From the NCBI GenBank assembly GCA_035561515.1, contig DATMXP010000040.1:1-64000 (forward strand): a stretch of DNA of 64,000 nucleotides. Direction: 5' to 3'. The notes below the pieces were generated by a model. That model did no database searches and had not been told where the DNA came from. It saw only the letters and a list, made by a program, of their open reading frames with translations. The translations under genes were made by a program, and so were the position numbers. This document shows, piece by piece, positions 9,025-17,163 of the stretch (position 1 is the first letter of the stretch; the number at the start of each line of letters is the position of its first letter). Source of the stretch: Terriglobales bacterium (GTDB taxonomy: Bacteria; Acidobacteriota; Terriglobia; Terriglobales; Acidobacteriaceae).

Positions 9025-10370
9025 CCTTCCTCTTGTAGCCGGTTGTGCAGCCAGCGGTTCAGTTTGATCTGCGCGTCCGCCGGGAAATCAAGGAACATCA
9101 ATCCGGCCTTCTTCTCCGCGTCTGCCCAGGCTACCACCGCCTTTGTTTCGACCGTGAGATCGCCGTCCGGCAACGTAAAGCCTACCTTGATGTTACCGGC
9201 GCACTGGAGCGGATTCTGAATTCCGGTTACGCACATGCCACCAGAAGAGATGTTGACTGTTACGACTTCCGTTTCGTCGCCGCCGCTCGAAGTAATCGTC
9301 ACCGGAATTTCAACTGACGCCCGGAAGTATTGTTGCTGTTCGCGGTTCAGGAACCCGAGGCCGTCATCGCTCCCGCCCTTCGTCGATTCCGTCTGGTACT
9401 GCTTCAGTTTGCGGCTAAGGGTCCGGCGTGATATCCCCAATTTCTCCGCGGCGATTCCCTGATGCCCGCCGGTACTCGCGAGCGTATTGAGGATGGTGTG
9501 CTTCTCAAGTTCGGCCAGATCGGCCACTTCCGAAGCGGCCGTTACATTCGGCCCCGCTCCCATGCTCTTTCTTTTCGGTTCAGCAGCACCTTGTGACTGA
9601 AGGATTTCCGGGGGCAGAGCTGCTGCCTCGATCACGTTTCCGTCGGCAACCATGGAAATCTGGATCACGGCATTCCGCAATTCACGGACATTCCCCATCC
9701 ACGGATGTCGCCGCAGTGCTTCCATCGCCTCCTCGGAAAACTTGCATCCCGGGGCGTGCTGGTTGAGAAAGAATTGCGCCAGCGCGTTGATATCGTCCGG
9801 ACGCTCGCGTAAGGGAGGAATTCGCAACTGCACCTGGCAGAGTCGGTGATACAAATCGCCGCGGAACCGTCCCGCCTTTACGGCGATCTCCAGATCCTGG
9901 TTTGTCGCCGCGATCACCCTCACGTCAACGCTTACCTTTTTGTTCCCGCCCAGGCGGTAATAGGGAACGTTGTCCAACACTCGAAGTAGCTTGACCTGAA
10001 CCTTTGGCTCGAGTTCCCCGATTTCATCCAGGAAGAGCGTTCCGCCATGAGCAAGCTCAAACAAGCCCTGCTTCATGGAATCCGCGCCAGAGAAAGCTCC
10101 CTTCTCGTAGCCGAACAGTTCGCTTTCCACCAGGTGTTCCGGCAGCGCGGCACAGTTCACGTCTACCCAGGGCTTGGCGCATCGCAACGAATGGTGGTGC
10201 AGAGCCCGCGCAATAAACTCTTTCCCGCAGCCAGTCTCGCCGCTGATTAGAACAGAGGCGTTCGCGCGAGCCACCCGTTCCACCATCTGCATGATCTTGC
10301 GCATGGACTCGCTGGCAACCACCGCCTCGAATCCATGAACTTGATACTGTGCTGGCGCAGAACTACCCAC
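8979..10370 (-). CDS. Sigma-54-dependent activator with Fis-type HTH and C-terminal PilZ domain
   Basis: About 463 residues from GTG 10370, with GAGG upstream; an alternative GTG at 10433 adds 21. Domains in order: AAA+ sigma-54 interaction domain (Walker A GETGCGKE, loop GAFSGA in place of GAFTGA, Walker B GGTLFLDEIG, arginine-rich GNVRELRN), a Fis-like helix-turn-helix (GIAAEKLGISRRTLSRKLK), and a C-terminal PilZ-like domain. The PilZ part has the NISSGG form of [D/N]xSxxG but lacks the second Arg of RxxxR (FRASVE). It has no N-terminal receiver or PAS domain. It should open RNA polymerase-sigma-54 promoters, perhaps controlled through PilZ. The overlapping L,D-transpeptidase may be part of the same transcript. 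Confidence 0.88.
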   Translation of the reverse strand: MGSSAPAQYQVHGFEAVVASESMRKIMQMVERVARANASVLISGETGCGKEFIARALHHHSLRCAKPWVDVNCAALPEHLVESELFGYEKGAFSGADSMKQGLFELAHGGTLFLDEIGELEPKVQVKLLRVLDNVPYYRLGGNKKVSVDVRVIAATNQDLEIAVKAGRFRGDLYHRLCQVQLRIPPLRERPDDINALAQFFLNQHAPGCKFSEEAMEALRRHPWMGNVRELRNAVIQISMVADGNVIEAAALPPEILQSQGAAEPKRKSMGAGPNVTAASEVADLAELEKHTILNTLASTGGHQGIAAEKLGISRRTLSRKLKQYQTESTKGGSDDGLGFLNREQQQYFRASVEIPVTITSSGGDETEVVTVNISSGGMCVTGIQNPLQCAGNIKVGFTLPDGDLTVETKAVVAWADAEKKAGLMFLDFPADAQIKLNRWLHNRLQEEGWTFATSRGVGAYVS

Positions 10371-10524
10371 GAACGTTCCTCGACCTCGTCTCTTTTCGAG
10401 ACAAAATTTGAAAATCCCAGATGGGTAATGCACGTTGGCAGCCAGTCAAGGACAAGTGTGGCGCACCATGGAACCGGGGGGAACACTGGGATAAACCTCT
10501 GAAACGACGAGACTTAAAACAGAA

Positions 10525-10548
10525 ATGGGGACTTCTGAAAGTCCCCAT
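10525..10548 (-). terminator. Intrinsic terminator of the pnt operon
   Basis: Perfect 9-bp inverted repeat ATGGGGACT/AGTCCCCAT with a six-base loop. On the minus strand it is followed by TTCTGTTTT. It lies 79 bases past the pntB stop. Confidence 0.75.
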
Positions 10549-10626
10549 CTCATCAGTTCGAAACTGAATAGTTCTTAGCCGTGACGCAATTTGTCTCAAT
10601 CCTGACGCCCGACGCCACCACCCCCG

Positions 10627-12012
10627 TTAATGCCCGTGACCGCCTGAAAGCTCCCTGACGATGTCGCCGACAAAACCTTTCGCATCGCCGAAAAGCATCA
10701 GCGTCTTGTCGTTGTAGTAGAGCGGATTGTCGATTCCGGCGAACCCGGGACTCATGCTTCGCTTGATCACCATCACTGTGCGCGCCTTGTCCACATCCAG
10801 GATTGGCATGCCATAGATCGGGCTGCTCTGGTCAGTCCGCGCTGCCGGATTTGTCACATCGTTTGCACCGATAACCAGCGCCACATCCGTCTGCGCGAAA
10901 TCACCGTTCGCGTCATCCATCTCTTTCAGCTTGTCGTAAGGAATGTCGGCTTCGGCCAGCAGCACATTCATGTGTCCCGGCATTCTTCCAGCCACAGGAT
11001 GAATTGCGAAGCTGACGTCGACTCCCCTCTTCGTCAGGATGTCGTACATCTCCCGAACTTTGTGCTGCGCCTGCGCCACCGCCATTCCGTATCCCGGAAC
11101 CACAACAACCTTGTTCGCGGCCGCAAGGATTCCAGCAGCCTCTTCCGCCGTTGCACTACGAACGGTACGCTCTTCCGTTGCTGCTGCCGTACCCGCCTGA
11201 ACCTGGCCGAAGGCCCCGAATAGCACATTTGTAAACGAGCGGTTCATCGCCTTCGACATGATCACCGAAAGAATGAAGCCCGAAGACCCATCCAGTGCTC
11301 CGGCGACGATCAGAAGTTTACTGTCCAAGACGAAGCCCATCGCTGCAGCCGATAGTCCAGCATAGGAGTTCAACAGCGAGATCACCGTTGGCATGTCCGC
11401 GCCACCGATCGGAATGATCATCATCACCCCGAACACCAGCGGAATCGCGATCAGCAGCGGAAACAGGCTCATCTTGCTCGGGTCCATCACCAACAGGACA
11501 GCAATGACGATCGAAATGCCCAATAGCCCGAGGTTGACGAAGTTCTGTCCTCTATAGGTGATCGGCCTTTGCGGCAGCACCTCCTGCAACTTGCCTGCGG
11601 CCATCAAACTGCCTGTAAACGTCAGCGAGCCCAGGATTACCTCGGCCGCCAGGACGGACATGGTGAACTTTGAAAGGTGCGAGGACTCGAGATAGTAGTG
11701 AGCGGTGCCAACCAGTGTCACGCATAACGCCCCGAACGCGTGACTCAATGCGGTTCGCTGCGGAACCGCGGTCATCGCAACCTTCCCTAGTGGCACGCCG
11801 ATGATGGTGCCCAGTACCAGGCCGATTGCTATCCACCGGTAGGTTAGGCCATGGTGCAACAGCGTGCCCCCGATTGCCAGCACCATGCCGATTTCGCCTG
11901 CAAACAGGCCGCGTCTCGCCGTAGCGGGCGAACTCATCCACTTCAGCGACAGAATGAATAATGCCGACGCAACCAGGTACGTAATCTGAATGACGGTCGT
12001 ATTCAGTTCCAT
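10627..12012 (-). CDS. pntB: NAD(P) transhydrogenase subunit beta
   Basis: 461 residues: about eight to nine transmembrane helices, then a C-terminal NADP(H)-binding domain III starting near VVVPGYGMAVAQAQ. The conserved loops VIGANDVTNPAA and KRSMSPGFAG that hold NADP are present, and the length matches PntB. With the two alpha-part proteins it forms the inner-membrane complex that uses the proton gradient to drive hydride transfer from NADH to NADP. It is the last gene of a three-gene operon and is followed by a hairpin terminator. Confidence 0.96.
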   Translation of the reverse strand: MELNTTVIQITYLVASALFILSLKWMSSPATARRGLFAGEIGMVLAIGGTLLHHGLTYRWIAIGLVLGTIIGVPLGKVAMTAVPQRTALSHAFGALCVTLVGTAHYYLESSHLSKFTMSVLAAEVILGSLTFTGSLMAAGKLQEVLPQRPITYRGQNFVNLGLLGISIVIAVLLVMDPSKMSLFPLLIAIPLVFGVMMIIPIGGADMPTVISLLNSYAGLSAAAMGFVLDSKLLIVAGALDGSSGFILSVIMSKAMNRSFTNVLFGAFGQVQAGTAAATEERTVRSATAEEAAGILAAANKVVVVPGYGMAVAQAQHKVREMYDILTKRGVDVSFAIHPVAGRMPGHMNVLLAEADIPYDKLKEMDDANGDFAQTDVALVIGANDVTNPAARTDQSSPIYGMPILDVDKARTVMVIKRSMSPGFAGIDNPLYYNDKTLMLFGDAKGFVGDIVRELSGGHGH

Positions 12013-12015
12013 GTC

Positions 12016-12306
12016 TTATTTCTGCGTACGGCTGAGTTTGAACATCTTGAGCATTCGGTCGGTGATGATGAATCCGCCCACGATATTGGCTGTCGCCGCA
12101 ACAATGGCGATGGTTCCCAGAATTTGTGCGAGTCGACTTTCTGCATTTCCAGCCAGTACGATCGCACCCACCACCGCAATAGCGTCCAACGCATTCGTGA
12201 TCGACATTAGCGGTGTATGCAGCAGCGGCGATACGCGGCGGATCACCTCGAAGCCAATGAATCCCGCCAGCATAAAGACGAACAGGAGGTTAGTAATCTC
12301 AGACAT
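12016..12306 (-). CDS. pntAb: NAD(P) transhydrogenase subunit alpha part 2 (membrane part)
   Basis: 96 residues with three to four transmembrane helices, corresponding to the C-terminal membrane segment of a single-chain PntA (GFEVIRRVSPLLHTPLMSITNA is the conserved region). It sits three bases before pntB and 17 bases after pntAa. The split of PntA into a soluble and a membrane protein is common in many bacterial phyla and is not a frameshift here. Confidence 0.95.
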   Translation of the reverse strand: MSEITNLLFVFMLAGFIGFEVIRRVSPLLHTPLMSITNALDAIAVVGAIVLAGNAESRLAQILGTIAIVAATANIVGGFIITDRMLKMFKLSRTQK

Positions 12307-12323
12307 AAGTCCTCAGTAGATCG

Positions 12324-13508
12324 TTATCCCTGTGTTCCAGCCGGGGCCAGCGCCGGCAGCGAAAAGAACTGCCGCACCCTCTCGTTCACGATCTCCCCGT
12401 TATGGGTCAGCAGCGTCTCACGGGTAATCTCGTCCCGTAAGTTCAACTGGAGTTTCCCTTCTTTCACCAGGTGTGTGAGAAAGGTCGTCAGGTTGCGCGC
12501 GTACATCTGGCTTGCATGATAAGGAACTGCGGAAGCCACGTTGATCGTGCCGATGATCTCGACTCCGTTGTCCGTAACGATCACCTCTTCCGATTTCGTC
12601 AGTTCGCAGTTACCGCCTCGTTCCGCCGCGAGGTCCACAATCACCGAGCCTCGCGCCATGCGCGCCACCATTTCTTTCGTCACGAGCACCGGAGCTTTCT
12701 TCCCTGGCACAACAGCCGTCGTGATCACCACATCGCTCTCGGCCACCACGTTTCCGAGCAACTCGCGCTGTTTCGCGTAGAACGCCTCGTCCTGTGCCTT
12801 CGCATATCCGCCGGCATCCTGGGCGTCCTTCACCTCGAGCGGAAGTTCCACAAAGCGTCCGCCCAGCGAGTGCACTTGCTCCTTCACCACGGGACGCAAG
12901 TCATACGCTGATACCACCGCACCCAGTCGTCGCGCGGTCGCAATCGCCTGCAGACCGGCCACGCCCGCTCCGATGATCAGCACGCGCGCTGGCGTAATCG
13001 TACCTGCGGCAGTCGTCAGCATCGGAAACAATCTCGGGACGGTGTCGGCGGCCATCAGTACCGCTTTGTAACCGCAGATGGTAGCCATCGATGACAGCGC
13101 GTCCATCGACTGTGCCCTCGTGATACGTGGCATCAGCTCAACGGAAAACGTGGTCACCCCGGTGGCCTTCATCTTGTTCAATATGTCGAGAGATCCCAGC
13201 GGTCGCAGGAAGCCGATCACCACCTGCCCACGCTTCATCAGCGGAAGGTCAAGTTCGCCGTTGCGGTCGTTGGAGCCGTAGCAGAGAACCTGCACGACAA
13301 TATCAGCCTGCGCAAATACGGCAGCGCGGTCCGGAACGATCGTGGCTCCCTTCTCCGAATAATCGGAGTCGCTGTAACCGCTCTCCAGTCCTGCTCCGGA
13401 CTCAATGACCGCATCCAACCCGATCTTCTTCAGGTTGGGTATCACCATGGGTACAAGTGCAACCCGGCGCTCGCCGGGAAAAAGTTCCTTCGGGACACCG
13501 ATTATCAC
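12324..13508 (-). CDS. pntAa: NAD(P) transhydrogenase subunit alpha part 1 (NAD-binding)
   Basis: 394 residues starting at GTG with GGGGTGG upstream. The alanine dehydrogenase/PntA fold is visible: an N-terminal KELFPGERRVALVP block, the Rossmann motif IGAGVAGLQAIATARRLGA, and RGSVIVDLAAERGGNCE, which contributes to the NAD(H) site. It is the first gene of the pntAa-pntAb-pntB operon and supplies domain I of the proton-pumping transhydrogenase. A divergent or regulatory site was not recognised in the 80-base upstream gap. Confidence 0.96.
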   Translation of the reverse strand: MIIGVPKELFPGERRVALVPMVIPNLKKIGLDAVIESGAGLESGYSDSDYSEKGATIVPDRAAVFAQADIVVQVLCYGSNDRNGELDLPLMKRGQVVIGFLRPLGSLDILNKMKATGVTTFSVELMPRITRAQSMDALSSMATICGYKAVLMAADTVPRLFPMLTTAAGTITPARVLIIGAGVAGLQAIATARRLGAVVSAYDLRPVVKEQVHSLGGRFVELPLEVKDAQDAGGYAKAQDEAFYAKQRELLGNVVAESDVVITTAVVPGKKAPVLVTKEMVARMARGSVIVDLAAERGGNCELTKSEEVIVTDNGVEIIGTINVASAVPYHASQMYARNLTTFLTHLVKEGKLQLNLRDEITRETLLTHNGEIVNERVRQFFSLPALAPAGTQG

Positions 13509-13615
13509 GAACCACCCCTATTCACCGGAGACACTCCTTACGGTGATGATGAGCGTTCAAACCCCAACTTCGGAGAGCGCCACATTCTAGCTTATGCATC
13601 CGGCGAGCACAAAAA

Positions 13616-13636
13616 AGCCCGGCGCTCGGCCAGGCT
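13616..13636 (-). terminator. Intrinsic terminator after the DUF2203 gene
   Basis: Stem AGCCCGGC/GCCAGGCT (one G-T wobble) with a five-base loop. On the minus strand it is followed by TTTTTT. It ends the nadA-DUF2203 transcript. Confidence 0.75.
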
Positions 13637-13659
13637 CTTGTTTCCTTTTCTACGTGGAG

Positions 13660-14106
13660 TTACTGCAATTTCCGGCGACTGCGGCCAGCATTTGCGATCT
13701 TGTCGTCGATCGGCTTGCGTCCGGCAAATCCCTCGTCTACGCCGTGCCAATGCGTGATCGTTTCCTCGCCCAGTTTCCAGCACAGCAATACCACGCGTCC
13801 GTCCACCACGCACGGGAAATCCAGCAGGCCGATGTCCAAGTCCTTCACTTGCACCCCCGTTGCCGTGATCTCCGCCAGTGCGTCCGACATGTTCTGCGCC
13901 AGTTTGTCACGCTCAGCCCGTAATTTCGCCAGGGGGACAATGTCCAGCAGGACGCCGCCGTGCATCATCACGCGCGCATTCACGCTCTGGAACTCTGCAT
14001 CGATTTCTTCCATCCTGCGCTTGCCTTCCGCCGCTCGACGGATAAGGCTCTCCAGCACGGGCAGTAGTTCCTGGGCTTCCTTCAGCGTAAACGTCCGATT
14101 TGCCAT
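13660..14106 (-). CDS. DUF2203 family protein
   Basis: 148 residues. An N-terminal helical part (FTLKEAQELLPVLESLIRRA) leads into a long charged coil, then a compact C-terminal domain with GVQVKDLDIGLLDFP, VLLCWKLGEETITHWH and DEGFAGRKPID. These are the typical conserved blocks of DUF2203 proteins, whose function is unknown. It starts three bases after the nadA stop, so the two are co-transcribed. That link does not by itself reveal a role in NAD synthesis. Confidence 0.85.
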   Translation of the reverse strand: MANRTFTLKEAQELLPVLESLIRRAAEGKRRMEEIDAEFQSVNARVMMHGGVLLDIVPLAKLRAERDKLAQNMSDALAEITATGVQVKDLDIGLLDFPCVVDGRVVLLCWKLGEETITHWHGVDEGFAGRKPIDDKIANAGRSRRKLQ

Positions 14107-14109
14107 CGT

Positions 14110-15219
14110 TTATTGAATCTCCAACATCCGGTCCAGGGCCACTCGCGCCCAGTGCTTCACATTGTCCCGAACTTTGATCTGGTTTACGACATTACCTTCG
14201 ACCAGATTCTCCAGCGCCCAGCATAGGTGCTGGGGCGAGATTCGGAACATGGTCGTGCACAAGCACCCCGCATCATCCAACGTGATTACCATTTTATCCG
14301 CAGTTGATTTCGCCAGTCGATTCACCAGGTGAATTTCCGTGCCCACCGCGAATTGAGTCCCCGCCGGCGCATCGTTGACGATCTTAATCAGCCTTTCGGT
14401 CGAGCCGATGGCATCGGCCTTCTGGCACACCTCGAGCCTGCACTCCGGGTGAACAATCACCTGAATACCGGGATATTTAGCACGGACTTTATCCACGTGC
14501 TCCGGCAGGAACCGCTGATGTACCGAGCAATGTCCCTTCCAGAGAATCACCTTGGCCTTGCGCAGGCGGTCCGCCGTCACGCCTCCTTGCAACTGGAACG
14601 GATCCCACACCACCATCTCATCCAGCGGGATTCCCAGCGCGTATCCGGTATTCCGCCCCAGGTGCTGATCGGGGAGGAAGAACAACTTTTCGTTCTTCGA
14701 GAAGCCCCAACGGAAAGCGCCATTCGCGTTACTGCTGGTGCACACCAGCCCCCCGCGTTCGCCGCAGAATGCCTTGATAGCCGCCGTCGAGTTCATGTAG
14801 GTGATCGGCGTAATACCTTGGCCGTCGTCGCTCGTCAGGCCCAGCCGAACAAATTGCTCCCACGCATCCTCAACCTGGGTAATCTCGGCCATGTCAGCCA
14901 TGGAGCATCCGGCGTTCAGGTCGGGCAGCAGAGTAGCCTGCCCCGGACGCGCCAGCACATCCGCGGACTCCGCCATGAAATGCACGCCGCAGAAGACGAT
15001 GTATCGCCCATCAGCTTTCGCAGCTTGCTGCGCAAGTTTGTAGGAATCTCCGGTGAAGTCGGCAAAGCGAATCACTTCATCGCGCTGATAATGGTGGCCC
15101 AGGATAACGACGTCGCGCCCAAGTTGCTCCTTCGCAGCGCGAATCCGCTCATCCATCGTGTGGTCAGGAAGGATAAGATAATTGTCCAGCGTACAAGCTG
15201 TGGTAGTAACTGTTCCCAA
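14110..15219 (-). CDS. nadA: Quinolinate synthase
   Basis: 369 residues from TTG 15219. NadA condenses iminoaspartate with dihydroxyacetone phosphate to quinolinate, the first committed precursor of NAD, using a [4Fe-4S] cluster. Hallmarks: VILGHHYQRDEVIRFAD near the start; the cluster cysteines in FCGVHFMAESA, VHPECRLEV and DDAGCLCTT; and the triplicated-domain length. nadB and nadC are not in the window. A structured, repeat-containing leader lies upstream (15255-15360). DUF2203 follows as the second gene. Confidence 0.95.
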   Translation of the reverse strand: MGTVTTTACTLDNYLILPDHTMDERIRAAKEQLGRDVVILGHHYQRDEVIRFADFTGDSYKLAQQAAKADGRYIVFCGVHFMAESADVLARPGQATLLPDLNAGCSMADMAEITQVEDAWEQFVRLGLTSDDGQGITPITYMNSTAAIKAFCGERGGLVCTSSNANGAFRWGFSKNEKLFFLPDQHLGRNTGYALGIPLDEMVVWDPFQLQGGVTADRLRKAKVILWKGHCSVHQRFLPEHVDKVRAKYPGIQVIVHPECRLEVCQKADAIGSTERLIKIVNDAPAGTQFAVGTEIHLVNRLAKSTADKMVITLDDAGCLCTTMFRISPQHLCWALENLVEGNVVNQIKVRDNVKHWARVALDRMLEIQ

Positions 15220-15260
15220 TTTTACGTCTCGCTTTCAGTCCTGCGGATTCATGCCGCCGG

Positions 15261-15352
15261 ACGGGGTTGTTGAAAGCATCCACTGGCTCCAGTAGGTCCA
15301 CATTCCCTCGTGATTCCTCAGGACCGACCTACGGGGTTGTTGAAGCCCGTAG
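15261..15352. repeat. Direct and inverted repeats upstream of nadA
   Basis: A 14-base sequence (ACGGGGTTGTTGAA) occurs at 15261-15274 and again, exactly, at 15331-15344. The second copy sits in a perfect 7-bp hairpin, CTACGGG (15329-15335)/CCCGTAG (15346-15352). TAGGTC (15293-15298) and GACCTA (15326-15331) form another inverted pair between the copies. It may be a REP-like element or an operator for nadA. The rest of the 15220-15478 gap shows nothing else recognisable. Confidence 0.5.
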
Positions 15353-15478
15353 TTAGCTCTTACTTCTACTACTTAACTGATGCGTAAACTCGCGACAGGA
15401 CGCAATGTTTCGACCTCCGCGAGAAACTCGCAATTGTTATTGTGCACTGTTTCGACAGCAGCGGGCAAGTTACCTCAA

Positions 15479-16105
15479 TCACCGCGCCGCCCGCTGCCTC
15501 GCCGCAAACGCCGCTGCCTTATTGCGATTCCCGCAGAATCTCATGCTGCACCAATGACGCGTGCCTTTCTTGCTGATGTCCAGAAAATGCAGCACACATC
15601 CGCCGCACTGCCGAACCTTCGCTGAATCCTCTTGGGTGAGTAGTTTCGCGGCCTCATAAGCAAGCGGTCCGATGAGTGACTCGGGTCTGCTGGGCCTGAA
15701 CCAGATCTCGAGGTCTGATCGCTCGCGTTCTATGGCAACCCTGTGAAGTAGCGGATAATCCACCATGTGCGAATTCAGTTCCTCCAGGAATCGACGAGGA
15801 ATGCGCTCCCCCGTCTCCCATCCGGCTACCACCTTCCGCAGTTTCTCCCGAAAATCACGAATCGTTTGTACCGCAGCTTTCGCGGAGGCGCTCCCGTCAC
15901 ACTCTTTCAGCAAAGAGTTTGCTTCGTTCTGCGTTAGCAGTCCCGCAGACACAAACCAGCGGAGGATCGAAGCCAAATCCGGCAGAAGCTCCGTAGCTAC
16001 TTCATCCAACACCGGCTTGGTATTCAGGAAATCCAAAGCAAGATGGTTTCCGAGAAAGAAAAACCCATCGCGTTGCTCGGAAGCTTCGTTCTGCATTTTC
16101 GCCAT
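15479..16105 (-). CDS. CGNR zinc-finger / ABATE-domain regulator
   Basis: 208 residues. The N-terminal ABATE-type domain starts LGNHLALDFLNTKPV. The C-terminal zinc finger has CGGCVLHFLDISKKGTRHWC and then FCGNRNK, the CGNR signature: four Cys ligands followed by a basic tail for DNA contact. Such proteins are predicted stress- or substrate-responsive transcription factors. It is divergent from the alpha/beta hydrolase at 16220, with a 114-base AT-rich shared promoter region. It may therefore control that hydrolase and itself. Confidence 0.85.
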   Translation of the reverse strand: MAKMQNEASEQRDGFFFLGNHLALDFLNTKPVLDEVATELLPDLASILRWFVSAGLLTQNEANSLLKECDGSASAKAAVQTIRDFREKLRKVVAGWETGERIPRRFLEELNSHMVDYPLLHRVAIERERSDLEIWFRPSRPESLIGPLAYEAAKLLTQEDSAKVRQCGGCVLHFLDISKKGTRHWCSMRFCGNRNKAAAFAARQRAAR

Positions 16106-16219
16106 AACTCGATCCCAAAATTATTATAACCGATAATGTATCTTTTTACAGGTTAGTGCAATCTACTCCAGAAGTGACGCGCTTTCCTAAACTCTCGTGT
16201 GCGTCGCAAAAGGAGAACC

Positions 16220-17098
16220 ATGATCCGCTATCAGTTCGCGAATGTGAATAACCGCAAGATCTTCTACCGCGAAGCCGGTCCGAAGGACGCCCCTAACATC
16301 CTCCTGCTCCACGGCTTTCCCAGCTCTTCTCACATGTACCGCAATCTGATTCCGGCTCTTGCGGAAAAGTACCACGTCATTGCGCCTGATCTTCCTGGCT
16401 TCGGCTTTTCCGATGCTCCCGAGCGCGTCAACTTCCAATATAACTTCGCCAATCTTACGAAAGAGATCGACGCGTTTACGCAGACGGTTGCGCTTAAGCA
16501 GTTTGCGATCTACGTCTTTGACTATGGTGCTCCCGTCGGCCTGCGCCTCGCCCTGGCTCATCCCGAGCGAATCACGGCTATCATCACGCAAAACGGGAAC
16601 GCCTACCTTGAAGGTCTAAGCGATGCGTGGAATCCCATCCAGAAGTACTGGAGCGATCCGACGCCCGAAAATCGCGCGGCGCTGAAGGACTTCCTCCATT
16701 TCGAAGGTGTGAAATTCCAATACGTATTCGGTGTTAAGGATGAGAGCTTGATTGCTCCTGAAAGCTACGCTCTGGACGCGGCTTTACTCGACCGTCCCGG
16801 CCAGGACGACATCCAACTCGACTTATTCCTTGATTACGCAAGCAACGTTGCTTTGTACCCTGCGTTCCAGGAATACTTCCGGACGAAACGTCCGCCAGTT
16901 CTGGCGGTATGGGGAAAGAACGATCCGCTCTTTATTCCGCCGGGTGCGGAAGCGTTTCTTCGGGACGTGCCTGATGCCGAAATAAGCTTTTTCGACACCG
17001 GCCACTTCGCGCTTGAAACCCATCACCGCGAGATCAGTGGGAAAATCCTTGATTTCCTCGGAAGGAAGTTGTCCCAGAAGGTTTCCACTGCCGCATAA
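16220..17098 (+). CDS. Alpha/beta hydrolase with Asp nucleophile (epoxide hydrolase/haloalkane dehalogenase-like)
   Basis: 292 residues from ATG 16220, with AGGAG a few bases upstream. The oxyanion-hole motif HGFPSSSH and a nucleophile elbow VFDYGAPVG put Asp at the nucleophile position, as in epoxide hydrolases and haloalkane dehalogenases rather than Ser esterases. The catalytic His is in DTGHFALE. The dehalogenase Trp next to the nucleophile is Tyr here, so the substrate is uncertain. It is cytoplasmic, with no signal peptide. It is divergent from the CGNR regulator and ends in a strong terminator. Confidence 0.82.
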   Translation: MIRYQFANVNNRKIFYREAGPKDAPNILLLHGFPSSSHMYRNLIPALAEKYHVIAPDLPGFGFSDAPERVNFQYNFANLTKEIDAFTQTVALKQFAIYVFDYGAPVGLRLALAHPERITAIITQNGNAYLEGLSDAWNPIQKYWSDPTPENRAALKDFLHFEGVKFQYVFGVKDESLIAPESYALDAALLDRPGQDDIQLDLFLDYASNVALYPAFQEYFRTKRPPVLAVWGKNDPLFIPPGAEAFLRDVPDAEISFFDTGHFALETHHREISGKILDFLGRKLSQKVSTAA

Positions 17099-17119
17099 AG
17101 TCAACCGTCAACAGAAAAT

Positions 17120-17140
17120 CCAGGAGCACATAGCTCCTGG
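17120..17140 (+). terminator. Intrinsic terminator after the alpha/beta hydrolase
   Basis: Perfect 8-bp stem CCAGGAGC/GCTCCTGG with a five-base loop, followed by ACTTCTTTTTT. Confidence 0.9.
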
Positions 17141-17163
17141 ACTTCTTTTTTAACGCCTCGGAT

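Noticed and set aside
13592-13813. 73-residue minus-strand ORF past the DUF2203 stop
   Set aside because: Overlaps the hairpin terminator and the DUF2203 coding frame; no ribosome binding site.
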